Assembly (NCBI RefSeq): GCF_004795105.1
Contig: NZ_SSBL01000023.1
Span: 1-64,000, forward strand
Direction of reading: 5' to 3'
Length of the DNA: 64,000 bases
Source of the DNA: Streptomyces sp. A0642
Lineage (GTDB): Bacteria > Actinomycetota > Actinomycetes > Streptomycetales > Streptomycetaceae
The translations under genes and the position numbers were made by a program. The notes beneath the pieces were generated by a model. It saw only the letters and a list, made by a program, of their open reading frames with translations, made no database searches and was not told the DNA's origin. How positions within the stretch are numbered: position 1 is the stretch's first letter; every line of letters starts with the position of its first letter. This document shows positions 18,201-26,312 of the stretch, piece by piece.

Positions 18201-18827
18201 GCCCAGGTCCTGCTCCGCTTCCTGGACGCGCGGTCGGGGACGTACCGGATCGGCGGGGTCGCGGCGTCAGCCCTGGACGGGGACACGGTCCGGCGGTTCG
18301 TCGGCCTCTGTGCGCAGGACGCCCACATCTTCGACAGCTCCATCCGGGAGAACCTGCGGCTGGCCCGTACCGGCGCGACGGACGGGGAACTGTGTGACGC
18401 CCTCGGCAGGGCCCGGCTGCTCGACTGGGTGCAGGAGCTGCCGGACGGTCTGGACACGCTCGTCGGCGAGCACGGCGCCCGCCTCTCCGGTGGCCAGCGC
18501 CGGCGGCTCGCACTGGCCAGGGCGCTGCTCACGGACTTCCCCGTGCTCGTCCTGGACGAGCCGGCCGAGCACCTCGATCTGCCGACGGCCGACGCCCTGA
18601 CCGCGGATCTGCTGGAAGCCACCCAGGGGCGGACCACCGTACTGATCACTCACCGCCTCGAAGGACTGGAGGCGGTCGACGAGGTGATGGTGCTGGAGGC
18701 GGGCGCCGTCGTGCAGCGCGGCTCATACCAGGCCCTCGCAGCGGTGGACGGGCCGCTGCGCCGGATGCTGGAGCGCGAACGGGAGACCACAGCCGATTCA
18801 GGTGAGCTGGTGGTCACGCATGCCTGA
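15210..18827 (+). CDS. cydCD: Fused CydD-CydC heterodimeric-type ABC exporter
   Basis: A 1205-residue fusion of two ABC half-transporters, as is usual in Streptomyces. The CydD half has a six-helix domain (about residues 15-300) and an ATPase with Walker A GPSGVGKST (about 370), signature LSAGQRQRLALARAF and Walker B LLLDEPT. A roughly 60-residue Pro/Gly-rich linker leads to the CydC half: helices about 640-900, GASGSGKTT (about 990), LSGGQRRRLALARAL, VLVLDEPAEHLD. CydDC moves thiols or haem-linked reductant needed for bd oxidase assembly. The GTG at 15210 sits on a parS palindrome; a GTG at 15219 has better spacing from the GGGG at 15207-15210 and would give 1202 residues. Confidence 0.93.
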   Translation: MFHVKPIDPRLLRHARATRLFLAAVVALGVAGAALVIAQAMLVAEVVVGGFEDGLTGTELRTPLLLLAAVALGRALVSWLTELAAYRTGAAVKSELRERLLARAAELGPDWLSGRRTGSLVALATRGIDALDDYFARYLPQLGLAVVVPVAVLARVVTEDWISAAIIVVTLPLIPLFMILIGWATQSRMDRQWRLLSRLSGHFLDVVAGLPTLKVFGRAKAQAESIRTITSQYRQATLRTLRIAFLSSFALELLATLSVALVAVTIGMRLVHGELDLSTGLVVLILAPEAYLPLRQVGAQYHAAAEGLSAADEIFAVLETEPRTGGTQDVPGSLRLELEGVTVRHAGRAQPSLAGASLVVDEGETVALTGPSGVGKSTLLNVLLGFVEPDEGRVRVGGTDLADLSPERWRERIAWVPQHPHLFAGTIAENVRMARPGADDSALTAALRDAGAYDFVAALPDGSRTLLGEDGAGLSAGQRQRLALARAFLADRPVLLLDEPTANLDGETEAGIVEAVRRLAAGRTVLLVVHRPALLSVADRVVTLVPGGPGGRVPAAGVDRVVPPAPAGVSERLPVAGTDREGAQTAALLSEPGHAGTTAVVTRSSGEAGEVRDTAARAGHVLRRVRDAAGAQRSRLLLALLLGSLALGSAVGLMAVSGWLISRASEQPPVLYLMVAVTATRAFGIGRAVFRYAERLVSHDAVLRMLAELRVGVYRSLERIAPAGLRRTRRGDLLSRLVADVDTLQDYWLRWLLPVGTAVVVGTGAAGFTGWLLPEAGLALAAGLLLAGVGVPLVSGACARHAERRLAPARADLATRITDLLGGTAELTVAGALPARLARTSEADGALTRIAARAATATALGGGLGSLVAGLTVVAAALVALPAVADGRLAGVELAVVVLTPLAAFEAVNGLPLAVQYRQRVKRSAERVFEVLAAPVPVREPAVPAEAPASPFPLEVRGLSARYAGAGRDALESVDLTLEAGRRIAVVGASGSGKTTLAQVLLRFLDARSGTYRIGGVAASALDGDTVRRFVGLCAQDAHIFDSSIRENLRLARTGATDGELCDALGRARLLDWVQELPDGLDTLVGEHGARLSGGQRRRLALARALLTDFPVLVLDEPAEHLDLPTADALTADLLEATQGRTTVLITHRLEGLEAVDEVMVLEAGAVVQRGSYQALAAVDGPLRRMLERERETTADSGELVVTHA
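15212..15225. promoter_or_regulatory. parS, ParB-binding centromere site
   Basis: The 14-bp palindrome GTTTCACGTGAAAC is the parS sequence bound by ParB in Streptomyces and most bacteria. In Streptomyces most parS sites cluster around oriC, so its presence marks this window as origin-proximal. It lies within the first codons of cydCD, coding FHVK. A one-mismatch relative occurs at 37050-37063. Confidence 0.93.
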
Positions 18828-18889
18828 GATGTCCGTACGACGGGAAATCTCGACTTTCCCCCTTAAAAACGACTAATTACGCTCTGGGT

Positions 18890-20641
18890 ATGGCTGAGCA
18901 GGACCCGAACCACCCGGAGCATGCGGCGGACGCGAAGGATGCGATACGGCCGACGGACGCGCTCGACGCCGTGACCGAGGCGACCCGCAGTCTGGGGGGT
19001 CTGTCCACCGAACTCACCGCCCGCGTTCCACGGCTGCTGGAAGCCATGCGGTCGGTGGGCACGGGTCTCGAACTCCACTCCACGCTCGACCGGATCTGTG
19101 AGACCGCTGCCGAGTTGGCCCACGCCCGCTACGCGGCCATCGGTGTCGTGGACGAGGAGGGCGAAGGTCTCACCGATTTCGTCACGTACGGAGTCTCCGA
19201 CGCCGTGGAGCGCGGCATCGGGCGTCGGCCGGAGGGGCACCGGGGGCTGCTCGGCGCCCTGATCGACGATCCGCGCCCGCTGCGGCTGGCCGACCTGACG
19301 TCCGACCCGCGCTTCGCCGGCTTCCCGCCCGGCCACCCGTCCATGCGCACCTTCCTCGGCGTCCCGGTCCGGGTCCAGGGCGAGATCTTCGGCAACCTCT
19401 ACCTGTCCGAGAAGACGGACGGTGGCGAGTTCGACGACTACGACCTGCACATGGTCCGGGTGCTGGCCACCGAGGCCGGCATCGCCATCGGCAATGCGCG
19501 GCTGTACGAGGCGGCCAGGCAGCGCGAGCGCTGGATCGACGGGTCGGTGGCCGTCACCACCGCTCTGCTGTCCGGCGGGGACGCCGACGACGCGCTCTCC
19601 GTCGTTGCTGAACAGGCCCGGCGTCTCGCAGGATCGGCGGCGGGCATCGTGCTGTTGCCCGCCGCCGACGGGGGACTGGAGATCGTCGCCGTCTCCGCGG
19701 ACGACCTGCCCACCTCGCTCGGGCTGATCATTCCGGCGCACAGCCCGGTGGTGGCGAAGCTTCTGAACGGCGAGGCCGTCTTCGTCGACGACTCGGCCAG
19801 CGACTTCCGCATGATCACCAGGCTGGCGGACCGCTTCGGCCCGAGCATGATGCTGCCGCTGCACAGCGGGGGCCGCGTCCTCGGCGCGCTCGCCACTCCG
19901 CGCGCCAGGGGCGGCCGGCCGTTCACGGAGAACGAGCGGACCCTCGCCACCCAGTTCGCCTCGCAGGCAGCCCTGGCGCTCATGATGGCCGAGGCACAGC
20001 GCGACCGGGAGCGGCTCGCGGTCTACGAGGACCGCGATCGCATCGCCCGTGACCTGCACGACCTGGTCATCCAGCGGTTGTTCACCACCGGGATGATGCT
20101 GGAGAGCGCGCAGCGCGGGTCGGACGTGCCGGAGGTGCAGACCGGGGTCGGCAGGGCGGTCGACGAACTGGACGTGACCATTCAGGAGATCCGTACCGCG
20201 ATCTTCGCGCTGCAGCAGGAGCCGGCCGAGGCGCCCTCCGGACTGCGTACCCGCGTGCTGCGCGAGATCAACATGGCGGCGGTTCCGCTGGGTTTCAAAC
20301 CGTCCCACCGCTTCCTCGGACCGGTCGACTCACTGGTGGGCGAGCTGACCGGCAAGAATCTGATCGCGGCTCTGCGGGAGGCGCTGTCCAACGCCTTCCG
20401 GCACGCCGACGCGGCGCGCATCGATGTGGTCGTCGACGCGACCGCCACGCTGCCCGACGGGCAGGACGCGGTGCGGCTGTCGGTCGCCGACGACGGAGTG
20501 GGCATTCCGGAGGGCGGGCGGCGCAGCGGGCTGCGGAACCTTGCCCGCCGGGCGGAATCGCTCGGCGGGGCCAGTTGGTTCGGGCCCGGGATCGGAGAGG
20601 GCGGCACCGGTACGACGGTGGTGTGGCAGGCCCCGCTCTGA
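18890..20641 (+). CDS. GAF-GAF sensor histidine kinase (DevS/DosS-like architecture)
   Basis: A 583-residue soluble kinase: GAF 1 at about residues 50-210, GAF 2 about 225-370, a HisKA_3 dimerisation helix with the phosphorylation site RIARDLHDLVIQRLF (about 384-398), and an HATPase domain (N box EALSNAFRHAD about 503-513, G box ADDGVGIP about 534-541). The layout equals that of mycobacterial DevS/DosS, where GAF 1 binds haem and senses O2, NO or redox state. Placement 62 bp after cydCD suggests a respiration-linked role, but haem binding cannot be shown here. No response-regulator gene is adjacent. The gene ends inside a 27-bp tandem repeat. Confidence 0.87.
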   Translation: MAEQDPNHPEHAADAKDAIRPTDALDAVTEATRSLGGLSTELTARVPRLLEAMRSVGTGLELHSTLDRICETAAELAHARYAAIGVVDEEGEGLTDFVTYGVSDAVERGIGRRPEGHRGLLGALIDDPRPLRLADLTSDPRFAGFPPGHPSMRTFLGVPVRVQGEIFGNLYLSEKTDGGEFDDYDLHMVRVLATEAGIAIGNARLYEAARQRERWIDGSVAVTTALLSGGDADDALSVVAEQARRLAGSAAGIVLLPAADGGLEIVAVSADDLPTSLGLIIPAHSPVVAKLLNGEAVFVDDSASDFRMITRLADRFGPSMMLPLHSGGRVLGALATPRARGGRPFTENERTLATQFASQAALALMMAEAQRDRERLAVYEDRDRIARDLHDLVIQRLFTTGMMLESAQRGSDVPEVQTGVGRAVDELDVTIQEIRTAIFALQQEPAEAPSGLRTRVLREINMAAVPLGFKPSHRFLGPVDSLVGELTGKNLIAALREALSNAFRHADAARIDVVVDATATLPDGQDAVRLSVADDGVGIPEGGRRSGLRNLARRAESLGGASWFGPGIGEGGTGTTVVWQAPL

Positions 20642-20741
20642 CCCCCGCGAGCCGGGCCTCCGCTCTGACCCCCGCGAGCCGGGCCTCCGCTCTGACCCCC
20701 GCGAGCCGGGCCTCCGCTCTGACCCCCGCGAGCCGGGCCTC
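20635..20741. repeat. Four tandem copies of a 27-bp unit spanning the kinase stop codon
   Basis: Four head-to-tail copies begin at 20635, 20662, 20689 and 20716; each starts GCTCTGACCCCCGCGAGCC. The first copy contains the last codons and TGA of the histidine kinase, so each later copy repeats that stop. Each unit holds a small CCCG/CGGG stem. The copies are identical except at the end of the last, indicating recent slippage or duplication. They fill most of the gap to the convergent HAD gene and may act as a terminator array. Confidence 0.9.
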
Positions 20742-20766
20742 GGTGCGCCTCCCGTCGCAGCCGGTC

Positions 20767-21633
20767 TCAGCGCTCCACGCCGAGGCCGGCACGTTCGGCG
20801 ATGATCCGCTCGATGACGACGGCGACGCCGTCCTCGTTGTTGGTGACCGTGCGGCCGGAGGCCGCGGCGACAGCCGCCGGGTGCGCGTTGCCCATCGCGT
20901 ACGACGTGCCCGCCCACCTCAGCATCTCCACGTCGTTGGGCATGTCGCCGAAGGCGACGACCTCCTCGGAGGAAATGCCGCGTTCGGCGCAGCACAGTTC
21001 CAGGGTGCTGGCCTTGGAGACGCCGGGCCCGCTGACCTCCAGGAGCGCGGTGGGGCTGGACCGGGTGAAGGACGCCCGGTCACCGGCGGCCGTGCGTGCC
21101 AGGGTGAGGAAGTCGTCCGGGGCCAGTTCGCCGTGGTGGGCCAGAAGCTTCAGCACGGGGGCGCCGGCTCCCGGCGTCTCCTCGTGGAGCAGCTTCTCGG
21201 CGACGGCCACCGTGGCGCCGGGGTCCAGGAAGAACGGCGGGTAGGCGGGTTCGTAGTGGATGCCGGTGGCCAGCTCGACGGCGAACGAGGTGCCGGGGGC
21301 GGCTGCGCGCAGGGTGTGCACGACGTCCAGGGCCACCGCCCGCTCCAGGGCCCGCACCTTCAGCAGCCTGCCGTTGGCGTGCAGGTCGGCGACGGCGGCT
21401 CCGTTCGCGCAGATCGCCAGACCGTGGCCGTGTACGTGATCGCTGACGACACCCATCCAGCGGGCGGGGCGGCCGGTGACGAAGAAGACCTCGATACCCG
21501 CCTCCTCGGCGGCGGCGAGCGCTGCGACCGTGCGGTCGGAGACGGTCTTGTCGTCCCGCAGGAGGGTGCCGTCCAGATCGGTGGCGATCAGCCGTGGAGC
21601 GGCAGGAACGGGCTGTTCGGTAGCTGAGGTCAC
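20767..21633 (-). CDS. Cof-type HAD-superfamily phosphatase
   Basis: A 288-residue HAD phosphatase of the Cof/type IIB group. The nucleophile motif I is IATDLDGTLLRDD (about residues 17-29), motif II is FFVTGR (about 52-57), and motif IV is VAFGDMPNDVEML (about 225-237), with the lysine of motif III in VSKASTLE. Such enzymes remove phosphate from sugar phosphates or flavin/pyridoxal phosphates. The GTG at 21633 has GGAG seven bases upstream; the frame is open further upstream but not plausible. A second member of the family lies at 32199-32999. Confidence 0.88.
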   Translation of the reverse strand: MTSATEQPVPAAPRLIATDLDGTLLRDDKTVSDRTVAALAAAEEAGIEVFFVTGRPARWMGVVSDHVHGHGLAICANGAAVADLHANGRLLKVRALERAVALDVVHTLRAAAPGTSFAVELATGIHYEPAYPPFFLDPGATVAVAEKLLHEETPGAGAPVLKLLAHHGELAPDDFLTLARTAAGDRASFTRSSPTALLEVSGPGVSKASTLELCCAERGISSEEVVAFGDMPNDVEMLRWAGTSYAMGNAHPAAVAAASGRTVTNNEDGVAVVIERIIAERAGLGVER

Positions 21634-21859
21634 CGCTCCATTCTCGCGTACCAGCGCGCACGGGCGTGCGCAGGGGCGCACATTTGAGTACGCGCGCCTC
21701 TGAGCTGGGGAACATTCCCCTGGCATATGTCGGAGGTTCCCCGGTGCCGCACGGGCCCTTGAGTCGTTCGCGAGATCCGCTCGAAGTCGCCCGGCCGACC
21801 GGGCCGATCGGTCCGGTCGCAAAAGGTGGGGTCGGCGCGCCCCCGTAAACTCTGGAGCC

Positions 21860-22822
21860 ATGAGCACCCCTCTGCGCCTCAGCACTGTCATTCTGCCCGT
21901 CCGCCGCTGGCACGAGGGCGGACGCTCGCAGTGGCAGCGCGCCGAGGAGCTGGGCCTGCACGCCGCGTACACCTACGACCACCTGGCCTGGCGCGCCTTC
22001 CGGGACCGGCCGTGGTTCGGCGCCCTCCCCACCCTGACGGCGGCTGCCGGCGTGACCTCGCGCCTGCGGCTCGGGACGCTGGTGACCTCGCCGAACTTCC
22101 GGCACCCGGTCACGCTGGCCAAGGAACTCATCTCGCTCGACGACATCTCGGGCGGGCGCCTCACGCTGGGGATCGGCGCCGGCGGCAATGGCTTCGACGC
22201 GACGACGCTGCTGCCGGCGGACGAACAGCCGTGGACTCCGCGCGAGCGGGCCGACCGGTTCGGCGAGTTCGTACCGCTGCTGGACGGACTGCTCCGCGAG
22301 CCGGCCGGGCTGACAGCGGAAGGCGCGTTCTACTCGGCCACCGAGGCGCGGAACCTGCCGGGCTGTGTGCAGCTGCCGAGGCTGCCGTTCGCCGTCGCCG
22401 CGACGGGACCGCGCGGGCTCAGGCTTGCCGCTCAGTACGGGCAGGCGTGGGTGACCACGGGTGATCCGAAGCTGTACGAGGCGGGCAGTGCGGCGGAGTC
22501 GCTCGACGCCGTCCGTGGTCAGGTGGCGAGGCTGGGCAAGGCCTGCGAGGAGAGCGGCCGGAACGTGGCGGAACTCGACAAGATCCTGCTCACCGGATTC
22601 ACGCCGGAGTTCAACCCTGATCTCACCGGTGGCCGGATCGGGCCGTTCGCGTCCGTGGACGCCTTCGTGGACTTCGCCGGCAGGTATGCGGAGCTCGGTT
22701 TCACCGAGCTCGTGATCCACGCACCGGTGCCCGACGGCAGCCCCGAGTTCTCCGCGGCGGTGTCGGACGAGAAGCTGTTCGAGCAGATCGTGACGCAGGG
22801 ACTGGGCCAGCTCGCGGGCTGA
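21860..22822 (+). CDS. LLM-class (F420-dependent type) oxidoreductase
   Basis: A 320-residue TIM-barrel protein of the luciferase-like monooxygenase family, most similar in pattern to F420-dependent members of actinomycetes. Conserved parts include LGLHAAYTYDHLAWR near residues 34-48, the LRLGTLVTSPNFRHP strand (about 69-83), and SGGRLTLGIGAGG (about 96-108). Substrate unknown. ATG at 21860. It is divergent from the HAD gene across 226 bp, which contains a perfect GGGGAA-CA-TTCCCC inverted repeat at 21707-21720 that could be an operator. Confidence 0.85.
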   Translation: MSTPLRLSTVILPVRRWHEGGRSQWQRAEELGLHAAYTYDHLAWRAFRDRPWFGALPTLTAAAGVTSRLRLGTLVTSPNFRHPVTLAKELISLDDISGGRLTLGIGAGGNGFDATTLLPADEQPWTPRERADRFGEFVPLLDGLLREPAGLTAEGAFYSATEARNLPGCVQLPRLPFAVAATGPRGLRLAAQYGQAWVTTGDPKLYEAGSAAESLDAVRGQVARLGKACEESGRNVAELDKILLTGFTPEFNPDLTGGRIGPFASVDAFVDFAGRYAELGFTELVIHAPVPDGSPEFSAAVSDEKLFEQIVTQGLGQLAG

Positions 22823-22872
22823 CGACCAGACCCCGGGCAGGGCCCGCAACCGGGGCGGGGGCGGCCGCCGTG

Positions 22873-23415
22873 TCAGCCGGGCAGGCGCAGGAATTCCGGC
22901 GGTACGGCGGCGGTGAGCCATACCCCGTTGGCACTGACGTAGAAGACGTGTCCCGCCCGGTGCATGGCGCCCGCGTCCACCGGCAGGACGACGGGCCGGC
23001 CGCGCCGGGCTCCGACGCGGGTCGCCGTCTCGCGGTCGGGCGAGAGGTGGACGTGAGTCCGGTTCATCGGCCGCAGTCCCTCGGTGCGGATCGCGTCCAG
23101 GGAGCTGCCGACCGTGCCGTGATAGAGGTACGCGGGCGGCTCGGCCGGCGGCAGGTCCAGGTCCACGTCGACGGTGTGCCCCTGGCTTGCCCGGATGCGG
23201 TCCCCCTCGATGGCGAACCGTTGCTTGTCGTTGGACGCGACCACATGGTCGAGTTCGGCGCGGGTGAGCGGGAAGTGGTGGCGGGCAAGGGCCCGGAGCA
23301 GCTCGTCGACCGGCACCCAGCCGTGGGCATCCAGCGTGAGACCGATCCGTTCGGGTTGATGGCGGAGGTGTTTGGAGAGGTACTTGGACACCTTGACGGT
23401 GCGTCTTTCGTCCAT
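22873..23415 (-). CDS. kptA: RNA 2'-phosphotransferase (Tpt1/KptA)
   Basis: A 180-residue Tpt1-family enzyme that moves an internal RNA 2'-phosphate to NAD+, giving ADP-ribose 1'',2''-cyclic phosphate. The family's core is visible: KVSKYLSKHLRHQPERIGL (about residues 8-26, with the Arg-His pair), YLYHGT (about 98-103), NRTHVHLSPD (about 119-128) and the C-terminal VFYVSANGVWL. In yeast it finishes tRNA splicing; bacteria lack that pathway, so its bacterial substrate is unclear. ATG at 23415; an ATG 12 codons upstream gives an unlikely Arg-rich extension. It is the last gene before a DnaA-box cluster. Confidence 0.9.
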   Translation of the reverse strand: MDERRTVKVSKYLSKHLRHQPERIGLTLDAHGWVPVDELLRALARHHFPLTRAELDHVVASNDKQRFAIEGDRIRASQGHTVDVDLDLPPAEPPAYLYHGTVGSSLDAIRTEGLRPMNRTHVHLSPDRETATRVGARRGRPVVLPVDAGAMHRAGHVFYVSANGVWLTAAVPPEFLRLPG

Positions 23416-23496
23416 CCCGACAGCCTGCCCGTGAGCTCGGCTCCGGCGCATCCGGATTTGGCTTCGGCTTCACCCGGAAATTTTCGACAGCGGGTT

Positions 23497-23550
23497 TGAT
23501 CCACAGCCAACTCGACTTATCCACAGGCTCATTGGCGAATTTGTGGATAA
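23497..23550. promoter_or_regulatory. DnaA-box cluster A
   Basis: Three 9-mers in 54 bp: TGATCCACA (23497-23505, one mismatch), TTATCCACA (23517-23525) and its reverse complement TGTGGATAA (23542-23550). They lie between kptA and the merR-type gene. TTATCCACA and TTGTCCACA are the DnaA box forms known from actinomycetes. Binding is not shown; the cluster is seen in the sequence. Confidence 0.65.
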
Positions 23551-23571
23551 CTGAGCTGCGCATTGCGGCTT

Positions 23572-24534
23572 TTACTCAACTTCACGCGCTATCTGGCGAG
23601 ATGCGGCAAGTGCGTCCAAGGTTCTTGTCTGTAGCTCCCGTTCGGCGGCTGCGGAGATGAAGCGCCCGGCGTTCTCGCGCCCAACCAGCCGTTCCACAGC
23701 GCGAACCGTATCGGCCGCCAGATCGACCGGCCTCCGTGTGCCGCCGGTCGGATGCGGGGGGTAGGGCTCCTCGGCGGCGAGATGGTGTTCCAGATGACGC
23801 GTGGCGAACGCCCTCATGGCACGCGCCAGTTCGGCATCGACGGTCTGCTGGGCCAGCGGTCGGAGCCTGCGGACCATCGAGGCCGCCTCGGCGGCGTCCG
23901 CGTCGGACGGGGGGCGATGGCCCAGGTACCGGACGAAGACGTGCTCCGTCGTGAACTCCAGGAAACGAGAGGCTATCTGCTCGACCTGCTCCCGAAGCTC
24001 CCTCAGATGGCCGGAGATTGCGGTCAGCGGAACGCCCGCGGCGTACAACTCGGCTGCCACCGACAGCTCCTGTGGGCTCGGAACCACGAATTCGTCGTCC
24101 CGGCCAGGGATCCGTTCCAGAATCCCCAGCTCCACCGCTTCGGCGATCGCCGCGTCGTCCGAATGCCCGCCGAACCTGGCCTCCAAGTCCGCCCGGGTGA
24201 TGCGGTCGGCCCGCTCATCCGTCCACGGCCCGTGCACCTCGGCGACGAGCCCCAGGACGCCGCCGAGGCCGCGGCCCGTGTCCCATGCCTCGAGCAACTC
24301 CTTGATACTGGCCAGGGTGTAGCCGCGGTCCAGCAGGTCCGCGATCTGGCGGAGCCGGGCGAGGTGGGTGTCCCCGTACACATTCACCCGGCCCCTCCGC
24401 TCCGGGGTCGGCAGAAGCCCCCGGTCCTGATAGGCGCGGATGGTGCGGACGGTGGCGCCGCTCGCGTGCGCGAGGTCCTCGATCCGGTACTCGGCGACTG
24501 CCCGGCCGGCCGCCGGCGGCCCGGCGGCGCTCAC
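23572..24534 (-). CDS. MerR-family transcriptional regulator
   Basis: A 320-residue MerR regulator. The N-terminal winged HTH is at about residues 15-85 (YRIEDLAHASGATVRTIRAY, then YTLASIKELLEAW). A long, mostly helical C-terminal region has no metal-binding cysteines, pointing to an organic ligand rather than a metal. Its GTG (24534) overlaps the TGA of the upstream hydrolase-SDR gene by GTGA, so the two are translationally coupled. As the last gene of the operon it probably regulates this operon itself, but no MerR operator is certain. Confidence 0.87.
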   Translation of the reverse strand: MSAAGPPAAGRAVAEYRIEDLAHASGATVRTIRAYQDRGLLPTPERRGRVNVYGDTHLARLRQIADLLDRGYTLASIKELLEAWDTGRGLGGVLGLVAEVHGPWTDERADRITRADLEARFGGHSDDAAIAEAVELGILERIPGRDDEFVVPSPQELSVAAELYAAGVPLTAISGHLRELREQVEQIASRFLEFTTEHVFVRYLGHRPPSDADAAEAASMVRRLRPLAQQTVDAELARAMRAFATRHLEHHLAAEEPYPPHPTGGTRRPVDLAADTVRAVERLVGRENAGRFISAAAERELQTRTLDALAASRQIAREVE

Positions 24535-26312
24535 AGCGGCGGCTTCAGCCGGGCGATGCCGCGCAGCACAGCCGGGCTGAGGCGGGCCAGGAAGCGGGCG
24601 GCATGCGACTCCGGTGTCACCGGAACGACGGCCTGGTTGCGGACGACGGCCCGGAGGATCGCATCGGCGACCTTCTCCGGGGGGTAGTTGCGCATCCCGT
24701 ACAGCTTGCTCGTCCTTCTTCGCAGCCGCGTCTCCTCCGCGGCGTCCGCCCCGGCGAAGCGCGCGGTCGTGGTGATGTTCGTGTTGACGATGCCGGGGCA
24801 GATCGCGCTGACCCCGATCGACTTCCCGGCGAGCTCGGCACGGAGGCACTCGCTGAGCATCAGCACGGCGGCCTTCGACGTGCTGTAGGCGGGCAGTGCG
24901 CGGGACGGCTGGTACGCGGCCGCCGAGGCGGTGTTGACGATGTGACCGCCCTGCCCCCGGTCGGCCATCTGCTTGCCGAAGAGCCGGCAGCCATGGATGA
25001 CGCCCCACAGATTCACGTCGAGGACGTGTCTCCACTCCTCGGCGGTCGTCTCCAGGAACGAACCGGAGATCCCGATACCGGCGTTGTTGACCAGGACATC
25101 GACGATGCCGTACTCGGCGGCCACCTTTTCGGCGAGCTTCTCCATGGCCTGTTCGTCGCTCACGTCGACCGTCTCCGCCCAGGCGGCCGGCGCGCCGATC
25201 AGCCTGGCCAGTTCCGCGGTCCGGGCCGCCCCCTGCCCGTCCCGGTCCACGGCCACCACACGGGCGCCCGCCTCGGCGAACGCGAAGGCGGTAGCCCGCC
25301 CGATCCCGGCTGCCGCTCCCGTCACGAGGACGAGGCGGCCGCCGAACCGGTCCGCGTACGCCCCCTTCGGCGCGGTGTCCCGCACGGGTGCACCGCCTTG
25401 CAGGGCTGCCTCGGCAGCCATGGCGAACTCGCTGATCCAGGCAGCCAGTTGGTCCGGCCTGGTGCGGGGGACCCAGTGTTTGGCGGGCAGCGAGCGCCGC
25501 GTCAACTGCGGTACCCAGGCGTCGAGTCCGTCGTAGAGCTGTTCCGAGAGGAAGATGTCGCCGGTCGGGGTGATCAGCTGGACCGGTACGTGCGCGAACG
25601 CGTCGGCGCGCGGCCTGAGCAGCCGGGAGCGGACGTTGTCCCGGTAGAGCCAGGCCCCGTGCGCCGCGTCGTCGGGCAGCGACGGTGTCGGGTAGTCGCC
25701 CGGAGGCACCTTTTCCAGCCGCTCCAGGATGCGGGGCCACCGTTTCCCGAGCGGACCCCGCCAGGCCAGCTCCGGCAGCACGGGGGTGTGCAGCATGTAC
25801 ACGTACCAGGACTTGGCGCCCTGGCCCAGTAGCTGAGCGACCCGGCGCGGGGTGGGCCGGGACATCCGCTGCTTGATCCAGTGTCCGAAATGGTCCAGCG
25901 ACGGGCCGGACATCGAGGTGAAGGACGCGATCCGGCCCTCGGTACGGCTGACCGTGGCGAACTCCCACGCCTGTACCGAACCCCAGTCGTGCCCGACCAG
26001 GTGCACCGGCCGGTCCGGGCTCACCGCGTCGGCGACGGCCAGGAAGTCGTCGGTCAGCTTCTCCAGGGTGAAGCCGCCGCGCAGGGGAACCGGAGCCGTC
26101 GACCGGCCGTGTCCCCGCACGTCGTACAACACGACGTGCCACTGAGTGGCGAGCTGCCGGGCGACCTCGGTCCAGACCTCCTTGCTGTCCGGATAGCCGT
26201 GCACGAGCACGATCGTGGGCCGCGTGGCGTCGCCCAGTTCGACGACGCACAGGTCGATTCCGCCCGTGGACACCCGGCGCTCGCGCGCCCCCGGCAGGTT
26301 TCGCAGACTCAT
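24531..26312 (-). CDS. EphD-like alpha/beta-hydrolase fused to short-chain dehydrogenase
   Basis: A 593-residue fusion. Residues about 30-300 form an alpha/beta-hydrolase: VHGYPDSKEVW (oxyanion region), HDWGSVQAWEF (nucleophile Asp of epoxide-hydrolase type) and a C-terminal catalytic His region near KHWVP. Residues about 325-590 form an SDR: LVTGAAAGIGRATAF (cofactor site), NNAGIGISG, and the YSTSK catalytic Tyr/Lys. Mycobacterium tuberculosis EphD has the same order and nearly the same length and acts on lipids. Both active sites look intact. It overlaps the M24 gene upstream by ATGA and the merR gene downstream by GTGA. Confidence 0.9.
   Translation of the reverse strand: MSLRNLPGARERRVSTGGIDLCVVELGDATRPTIVLVHGYPDSKEVWTEVARQLATQWHVVLYDVRGHGRSTAPVPLRGGFTLEKLTDDFLAVADAVSPDRPVHLVGHDWGSVQAWEFATVSRTEGRIASFTSMSGPSLDHFGHWIKQRMSRPTPRRVAQLLGQGAKSWYVYMLHTPVLPELAWRGPLGKRWPRILERLEKVPPGDYPTPSLPDDAAHGAWLYRDNVRSRLLRPRADAFAHVPVQLITPTGDIFLSEQLYDGLDAWVPQLTRRSLPAKHWVPRTRPDQLAAWISEFAMAAEAALQGGAPVRDTAPKGAYADRFGGRLVLVTGAAAGIGRATAFAFAEAGARVVAVDRDGQGAARTAELARLIGAPAAWAETVDVSDEQAMEKLAEKVAAEYGIVDVLVNNAGIGISGSFLETTAEEWRHVLDVNLWGVIHGCRLFGKQMADRGQGGHIVNTASAAAYQPSRALPAYSTSKAAVLMLSECLRAELAGKSIGVSAICPGIVNTNITTTARFAGADAAEETRLRRRTSKLYGMRNYPPEKVADAILRAVVRNQAVVPVTPESHAARFLARLSPAVLRGIARLKPPL

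Noticed and set aside
20281..20310. GGTTTCAAACC palindrome as a parS candidate
   Set aside because: It lacks the central CACGTG of parS and lies in the coding region of the histidine kinase.
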